DNA of 9,377 nucleotides, from assembly GCA_036380435.1 (NCBI GenBank), contig DASVES010000265.1:1-9377 (forward strand), given 5' to 3'. This DNA is from DASQDT01 sp036380435. GTDB taxonomy: Bacteria > Acidobacteriota > Blastocatellia > Pyrinomonadales > Pyrinomonadaceae. Below the pieces are notes generated by a model that worked only from the letters and a program-made list of their open reading frames with translations, was not told the origin of the DNA and searched no databases. Below, piece after piece: positions 5,478 through 9,377 of the stretch (positions within the stretch are counted from its first letter, which is position 1; every line of letters begins with the position of its first letter). The position numbers and the translations under genes were made by a program.

Positions 5478-6272
5478 TTACTTGATGCGCTCGTCCTTCT
5501 CGATGAGGCCGTCGCGGATGTGGACGACGCGGTGGGCGCGCTCGGCCACGTCGTGCTCGTGGGTGACGACGATGATCGTGTTGCCCTCGGCGTGGAGACG
5601 CTCGAAGAGGCTCATGATCTCGTGGCTGGTCTTGGTGTCGAGCGCGCCCGTCGGCTCGTCGGCGAGGAGGAGCGACGGGTGGTTGACCAGCGCCCGGGCG
5701 ATGGCCACTCTCTGGCGCTGCCCGCCGGAAAGCTCGTTGGGCCGGTGCATCATGCGGTCGGAGAGTTCGACCGACGAGAGAGCGCGCTTGGCCTTCTCGT
5801 GGCGCTCGCCCGAAGAGATGCCGGCGTAGATGAGCGGCAGCTCGACGTTGTGGAGGGCCGTGGCGCGCGCGAGCAGGTTGAAGGTCTGGAAGACGAAGCC
5901 GATTTCCTTGTTGCGGATGCGGGCGAGTTCGTCGTCGTCCATGTCGGAGACGAGCTTCGAGTTGATCCAGTAGCGGCCCTGACTCGGCGTGTCGAGGCAG
6001 CCGATGAGGTTCATCAGCGTGGACTTGCCCGACCCTGACGGGCCGATGATGGCGAGGTATTCGCCGCGCTGCACGTCGAAGGTGACGCCGCGCAGGGCGT
6101 GCAAAGGCTCCTCGCCCATCTGGTAGGTCTTCCAGATGTCGCGCATCGAGATGAGCGCGGCCGGGACGGCGTCGTGCGCTAATAGCTCCGCGCGCTCGAG
6201 GGCGGCGGGGTCGGTGGTGATCGTCGTAGTGGTGTCGGTGGTGGGTGGTTCCATCAGCGTTGCTTGCGTCAC
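5478..6272 (-). CDS. ABC transporter ATPase, MacB/LolD type
   Basis: 264 residues, cytoplasmic ATPase that drives FtsX-type permeases. Motifs: Walker A GPSGSGKST at 77-85, Q-loop Gln129, LSGGQRQR at 181-188, Walker B LLLADEP at 201-207 with Asp205-Glu206, switch His238. The family-typical MNLIGCLDTPSQG follows Walker A and 'DGLIEKD' lies near the end. A Thr-rich N-terminal extension of about 40 residues (TTDTTTTITT) precedes the domain; LolD-type proteins are usually about 220-230 residues. The start is GTG 6270-6272, which overlaps the TGA of the MacA-like gene in GTGA. GAGGA lies 9 nt upstream (6282-6286), so translational coupling is likely; ATG 6252-6254 (Met7) is the alternative. In classical MacB the ATPase is fused to the permease; here it is separate and probably serves both permeases. 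Confidence 0.93.
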   Translation of the reverse strand: MTQATLMEPPTTDTTTTITTDPAALERAELLAHDAVPAALISMRDIWKTYQMGEEPLHALRGVTFDVQRGEYLAIIGPSGSGKSTLMNLIGCLDTPSQGRYWINSKLVSDMDDDELARIRNKEIGFVFQTFNLLARATALHNVELPLIYAGISSGERHEKAKRALSSVELSDRMMHRPNELSGGQRQRVAIARALVNHPSLLLADEPTGALDTKTSHEIMSLFERLHAEGNTIIVVTHEHDVAERAHRVVHIRDGLIEKDERIK

Positions 6273-7831
6273 GACTTGGCGTCCTCGGGGCCTTCGGGCT
6301 GGCCCGGCTTGCGCTCCTGTTTCTTGACGACCGTGGCCTCCTTGAGCGTGCGCAGCACCCGGCTCGGCCCCGTGATGACCTCCACGTTCGCCTCCAGTCC
6401 GCTCGTGATCTCGATGTCAGACTCGCCCGTGATGCCGGTCTCGACGGCGACGAACTTCGCCTTGTTGCCGTCGAGGACGTAGACGCCCTTGATCGGCTTG
6501 GGCCGCTCGGACGGCGGCGCGGGGGCGGAGCCGGCGGGAGGCGTCGGCGTCGGCGTTGGCAGCTTCTCGACGATGGCCTGAAGGGGCACGGCGACGACGT
6601 TCTGCTTGACCTTCGTGGTGATGACGGCCGTCGCCGTCATGCCCGGCTTGAGCGCGTTCCAGAACTCGTCGGGCGTCTTCGCCCTGTCGAGCAGGATGAC
6701 CACCTTGAACTCTTTGGCCTCCTGCACGTTCACGCGTCCACCCAGCCCAGCGCCCGCCGTGTCGCTCTTGCTGATGGCGAGCGGCGTCTTCTGCTTGACG
6801 ACGCCTTCGAGTTCGCGCTCGCCGAGGGCGTCAACCTTGATCTTGACGGGCTGATTCTCGACGACCTCGTCGATTTCGGTTTCGTCCACGTTGACCTCGA
6901 CGTTGATGGCCGACATGTCGGCGATGGTCATCAGCGGCGTGGTCGAGAAGTTGGCGAGGGCGAACTGCCCGACGCGCGCGGGGATGTCGGCGACGACTCC
7001 CGTCAGCGGCGAAATCTGCATCGACTTGCCGCGCTGGCTCGTCTCGCCGCGCAGACGCGCCTGCTCCATCGAGACGCGCGACTCGCTCGTCCGCACGCCC
7101 GAGCGCGCGCTCACCACACCCTCCTGCGCGCTTTTGACGCGGACGCGCTCCTGATTGACGCGCGCCTTCGCCTCCTCGACCGAAATCTTGGCCGAGTCGA
7201 GCTGCGCCTGCGCGGTGCGGAGCGCCACCTGCGCCTGCTCGGCGCGGTCGCGCGCGGCGTCGAACTCGAAGCGCGACGACACTCCCGACTCGACCAGCTC
7301 GGTCGTGCGCTTCAGCTCGCGCTGCGCCGTGGTGAGATTGACCTGTTCGCGGTCAACGTTGGTCTGCGCCGTGACGATGCCCTGACGCGCGTTGCTCAAG
7401 CCCACCTCGGCGGCGGCCAGTCCCTGCTGCGCCTGCTGGACGTTCGTCTCGGCCGACTGCACGGCCGTGCGCGCGCTCGCCATGTCGGAGACGGCCATCT
7501 GCACGCCGGCGGCCTGCGCCTCCTGCTGCGACTGAAGCTGCGTGGGGTCAAGCCGCACGAGCGGCTGACCTTTCTGCACCTGATCGCCGGGGTTGACGTA
7601 AATCTCTTCGATGCGCCCGCCCACTTCGCTCGTCAGATTGATGAACTGGATGGGGCGCACCTCGCCGGAGGCCGTCACGGTGGACTTGAGTTCGGCGCGG
7701 GTCTCGACCTTGACGACAGTGACTTCGGGCTGATCGGTCCCACGCGCAAACACGCTGATGATGACGATGAGGCCGAGGACGGCGACGGCCGAGACGGCGA
7801 TGATGATCTTCTTCTTGCGGCTGAGGGCCAT
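6269..7831 (-). CDS. macA: MacA/HlyD-type periplasmic adaptor (membrane fusion protein)
   Basis: 520 residues, anchored in the inner membrane by one helix (9-28) after a basic start (SRKKK). It links an ABC transporter to an outer-membrane channel or delivers cargo into the periplasm. A first lipoyl-like half lies at about 56-96 (GEVRP...GGRIEEIYVNPGDQVQKGQPLVRLD). A very long alanine/glutamine-rich coiled coil spans about 98-266. The second lipoyl half follows at about 272-292 (SPLTGVVADIPARVGQF), then a beta-barrel (about 305-405) and a membrane-proximal domain to about 500. E. coli MacA is about 370 residues; the extra length comes from the coiled coil, a Pro-rich insert (PTPTPTPP, 425-446) and a Lys/Pro/Glu-rich tail. 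The start is ATG 7829-7831, with GAAGG 17 nt upstream, so the ribosome-binding site is uncertain. First gene of the - strand cluster. Probable substrates (macrolides, peptides, lipoproteins, siderophores) cannot be distinguished. Confidence 0.9.
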   Translation of the reverse strand: MALSRKKKIIIAVSAVAVLGLIVIISVFARGTDQPEVTVVKVETRAELKSTVTASGEVRPIQFINLTSEVGGRIEEIYVNPGDQVQKGQPLVRLDPTQLQSQQEAQAAGVQMAVSDMASARTAVQSAETNVQQAQQGLAAAEVGLSNARQGIVTAQTNVDREQVNLTTAQRELKRTTELVESGVSSRFEFDAARDRAEQAQVALRTAQAQLDSAKISVEEAKARVNQERVRVKSAQEGVVSARSGVRTSESRVSMEQARLRGETSQRGKSMQISPLTGVVADIPARVGQFALANFSTTPLMTIADMSAINVEVNVDETEIDEVVENQPVKIKVDALGERELEGVVKQKTPLAISKSDTAGAGLGGRVNVQEAKEFKVVILLDRAKTPDEFWNALKPGMTATAVITTKVKQNVVAVPLQAIVEKLPTPTPTPPAGSAPAPPSERPKPIKGVYVLDGNKAKFVAVETGITGESDIEITSGLEANVEVITGPSRVLRTLKEATVVKKQERKPGQPEGPEDAKS

Positions 7832-8265
7832 GACTTCTTCGATTCCTTCGTTAGGCTAAATCGGGTTCGCGCGCGGGGCCGGATTAGTCTTCTTGATCTC
7901 GCACGACGGGACGCGAAATCAAAGCTCCTGAACGACTTCACGTCTCGCGCCGCACTCTTCTACGTTCAAAGCGGGCGGACAGTTTCAAAAACCGTGACGC
8001 CTCCATCGGTGACAGTTGACTGAGGGTTGAGGGGTCGCGCTCGGGCAGTTTTGATGAGCGGGCGGCCCCTTCGGTTGGCACGCGCCCCATCGCCCGCCAC
8101 CCGTCATCTGTCACGGCTTTATAATGCCTTTGGTTTCGCGCTACAATGACCTCCCCGGCGCAAGCCGCGAAGTGATTCAAGGGCGTGTTCAGTCCGACGC
8201 CGCGCCGGGAGAAGGTGGCCCCGAGGCTTTTCCTCCCGCGCACTCAAGAAATTCAAGGGCCTTCA
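7832..8265. other. 434-bp divergent intergenic region, no gene supported
   Basis: The region separates the - strand export cluster from the + strand zinc-ribbon/FHA gene and must carry both promoters. Open frames here are short, Arg-rich and lack recognisable motifs. Near the FHA side there is a TATAAT (8120-8125). A 10-bp direct repeat ATTCAAGGGC lies at 8175-8184 and 8251-8260. I could not find a convincing -35/-10 pair for the MacA side. Confidence 0.6.
8120..8125 (+). promoter_or_regulatory. Candidate -10 box (TATAAT) for the zinc-ribbon/FHA gene
   Basis: A perfect TATAAT lies in GC-rich surroundings, 140 nt before the ATG at 8266. No recognisable -35 is found 16-18 nt upstream. A second AT-rich hexamer TACAAT occurs at 8142-8147. 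The exact consensus match is notable at this base composition, but the missing -35 keeps the call weak. Confidence 0.35.
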
Positions 8266-9027
8266 ATGATCTGCCAAAGGTGCAACACGGAGAACCTCGA
8301 CGGCGCGCAGTACTGCGACGAGTGCGGCGGGCTTTTGGCCTCCGCGTCGCGCTCCCGGCAGAAGCCCGACACCGAGCCGCAGGACAACGGCGCGGCGGGC
8401 GAGCGCCGGGCGGGCGCCGCCGCCGAAACGCGCCCCGCCGAGACGGGCGCGAGGAACGGGGACGCGCGCTCCGGCTTTCTCTCCGAAGACATTTCGCCCA
8501 GGGGCAACTCGGGCCGCACGAACACCTATGGCACGCGCCCCGGCGCAGCCGAACAGGGCGAGGCAGTGGCGTCGCCGCCGCGCGCCGCAAGCCTCGGCGC
8601 GTTCGGCTCCTCCTCGGGGAGTCACGAATCGCGCGCCGGTGCAGTGGCGTCGGCCGGCAACGTCTCGGCGCAGCAGACGGGCGCCGGAGGAGGGCCGCAC
8701 GCCAAGCTCGTCATCCACCGCGGGCGCTCGGTGGGCAAAGAGTTTCCGATGAGCGAGGACGAGACGCAGATCGGGCGTTGGGACGCCGACGGCGGTATCT
8801 TCCCCGACGTTGACCTCGACGCCGACGACCCCGAGGCCAAAGTCTCGCGCCGCCACGCACGCATCACGCGGCGCGGCGAGCAGTACTTCGTCGAAGACCT
8901 CGGCTCGACGAACGGCACCTTCATCAACCGCGGGCGGAGGCTCCTTCCGGGCGACCGCCACCCCTTGCGCGACGGCGACGAAGTCATCGTCGGCAAAACG
9001 TTTTTGCGATTCCAGGTTCTCAAGTGA
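8266..9027 (+). CDS. Zinc-ribbon plus FHA domain protein
   Basis: 253 residues, predicted soluble and cytoplasmic. The N-terminus is a zinc ribbon with Cys3, Cys6, Cys17 and Cys20 (CxxC-x10-CxxC, then GG). Residues 22-145 are low-complexity, rich in Ala, Gly, Ser, Arg and Glu, and probably disordered. The FHA domain spans about 146-253 with its conserved marks: IGR at 169-171, SRRH at 194-197, GSTNGTF at 213-219, LRDGDEVIVGKTFLRF near the end. FHA domains bind phosphothreonine peptides, so the protein likely reads Ser/Thr kinase signals; the linker offers many Ser/Thr sites. ATG 8266 is preferred because the zinc ribbon begins at once and AAGGG precedes it. A GTG at 8185 in the same frame would add 27 residues of no recognisable content. 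The next gene starts with the same type of zinc ribbon, suggesting a shared pathway. Confidence 0.9.
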   Translation: MICQRCNTENLDGAQYCDECGGLLASASRSRQKPDTEPQDNGAAGERRAGAAAETRPAETGARNGDARSGFLSEDISPRGNSGRTNTYGTRPGAAEQGEAVASPPRAASLGAFGSSSGSHESRAGAVASAGNVSAQQTGAGGGPHAKLVIHRGRSVGKEFPMSEDETQIGRWDADGGIFPDVDLDADDPEAKVSRRHARITRRGEQYFVEDLGSTNGTFINRGRRLLPGDRHPLRDGDEVIVGKTFLRFQVLK

Positions 9028-9046
9028 GTGTCAGCGCGCGCATGAT

Positions 9047-9084
9047 GGCCCATGCGGGCCGGGGCGACAGGCGCGCGCGCCTGT
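9047..9084. terminator. Two GC-rich inverted repeats after the FHA gene, possible terminator region
   Basis: GGCCC (9047-9051) pairs with GGGCC (9056-9060) around ATGC. A perfect 18-bp palindrome, ACAGGCGCGCGCGCCTGT, follows at 9067-9084. No T tract follows. They lie 20-57 nt after the stop of the FHA gene and are unlike the heptad hairpins. They could be a weak terminator, a processing signal or chance in GC-rich DNA. Confidence 0.3.
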
Positions 9085-9131
9085 AGGTTAAAGTTTCGGG
9101 CGGGTAAACCGTAGCAGGTAAAACTTAAGGG

Positions 9132-9377
9132 ATGGCGTTCTGTTTCCAGTGCGGAACGGCGGTCACGGCCGAAGACCGCTTCTGCGGCAGTTGCGGGGTC
9201 ACGCTCTCGCAGCCGGGCACGGGTGCGCCTTCGAGCCGCGAGCCGGAGGGCGCGAGCGCCTCGGCCGCGTCGTCGTCTTCGTCAGGCGCAGACGCTGAGT
9301 CGTCGCCTGTCTCCGAGCCGGACGCGAGCGTCGGCGGCGCTCCCGCCGTGACGCCCGCGCCGAAGACCGATGAAGTC
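9132..9377 (+). CDS. Zinc-ribbon protein, 5' part only (runs off the window)
   Basis: The first 82 codons are visible. MAFCFQCG...FCGSCG forms a zinc ribbon with Cys4, Cys7, Cys18 and Cys21, the same CxxC-x10-CxxC spacing as in the preceding FHA protein. From about residue 25 the chain is low-complexity, rich in Ser, Ala, Glu and Pro, which suggests a disordered linker leading to a domain outside the window. The start is ATG 9132; AAGGG touches the ATG, too close for a normal Shine-Dalgarno, so the initiation signal is unclear. It lies 104 nt after the FHA gene on the same strand. The downstream domain might be another FHA, a phosphatase or a kinase, but this cannot be seen here. Confidence 0.75.
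   Translation, partial: MAFCFQCGTAVTAEDRFCGSCGVTLSQPGTGAPSSREPEGASASAASSSSSGADAESSPVSEPDASVGGAPAVTPAPKTDEV

Noticed and set aside
5409..6038. 209-codon + strand frame overlapping hairpin D and the ABC ATPase
   Set aside because: It begins inside the hairpin and is antisense to a complete ATPase; the composition is typical of a shadow frame.
6245..8023. 592-codon open frame on the + strand opposite the MacA-like gene
   Set aside because: It is antisense to a protein with clear adaptor domains. Its product is Arg/Asp/Leu-rich with no motif, as expected for the mirror frame of a gene with very high GC3.
7938..8243. 101-codon - strand frame in the divergent intergenic region
   Set aside because: No ribosome-binding site, no recognisable motif, and it covers the TATAAT of the opposite strand; it probably exists by chance.

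Overview
The window is GC-rich bacterial DNA with strong GC3 bias and short intergenic gaps. The envelope proteins (a MacA-type periplasmic adaptor, FtsX/MacB-type permeases) point to a Gram-negative. The mix of YIP1-family, FHA plus zinc-ribbon, and MacB-like genes would fit Acidobacteriota (Blastocatellia-like), but this is inferred from gene content only and is not proven.

Layout. (1) Bases 2-64 are the 3' end of an unidentified + strand gene. (2) 143-1234 (+) is a peptide ABC transporter ATPase of the OppF/DppF family. (3) 1431-2360 (+) is a seven-segment membrane protein of the YIP1 type. (4) Convergent to these, a - strand cluster runs from 7831 down to 2448: MacA-like membrane fusion protein, MacB/LolD-type ATPase (start and stop overlap as GTGA), MacB-like permease 1, a 97-residue three-segment membrane protein, and MacB-like permease 2. 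Together they look like a tripartite-type efflux or lipoprotein/peptide export system in which ATPase and permease are separate proteins, and two different permeases share one ATPase and one adaptor. (5) Divergent from the cluster, 8266-9027 (+) encodes a zinc-ribbon/FHA protein. It is followed by the start of a second zinc-ribbon protein (9132 to the window end).

The most unusual content is non-coding. Four long, perfect inverted repeats (arms of 34, 28, 33 and 38 bp; loops of 18, 17, 8 and 7 nt) sit at gene 3' ends at 47-132, 1217-1307, 2369-2446 and 5389-5471. Their sequences differ, but each arm is a tandem array of 7-base units. In phase, all four follow one skeleton, G-T-R-A-N-N-N, where the last three bases are specific to the locus (TAA/TGA, GCA, RGG, ATC). 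Of the 18 units in the four 5' arms, all have G at position 1, a purine at 3 and A at 4, and 15 of 18 carry TAA or TGA at positions 2-4. Because 7 leaves remainder 1 when divided by 3, successive units place stop codons in successive reading frames. In two elements the upstream gene stops at the third unit. I interpret these as hairpin 3'-end cassettes that combine multi-frame translation stops with a long RNA stem. The structure is seen in the sequence; the function is inferred.
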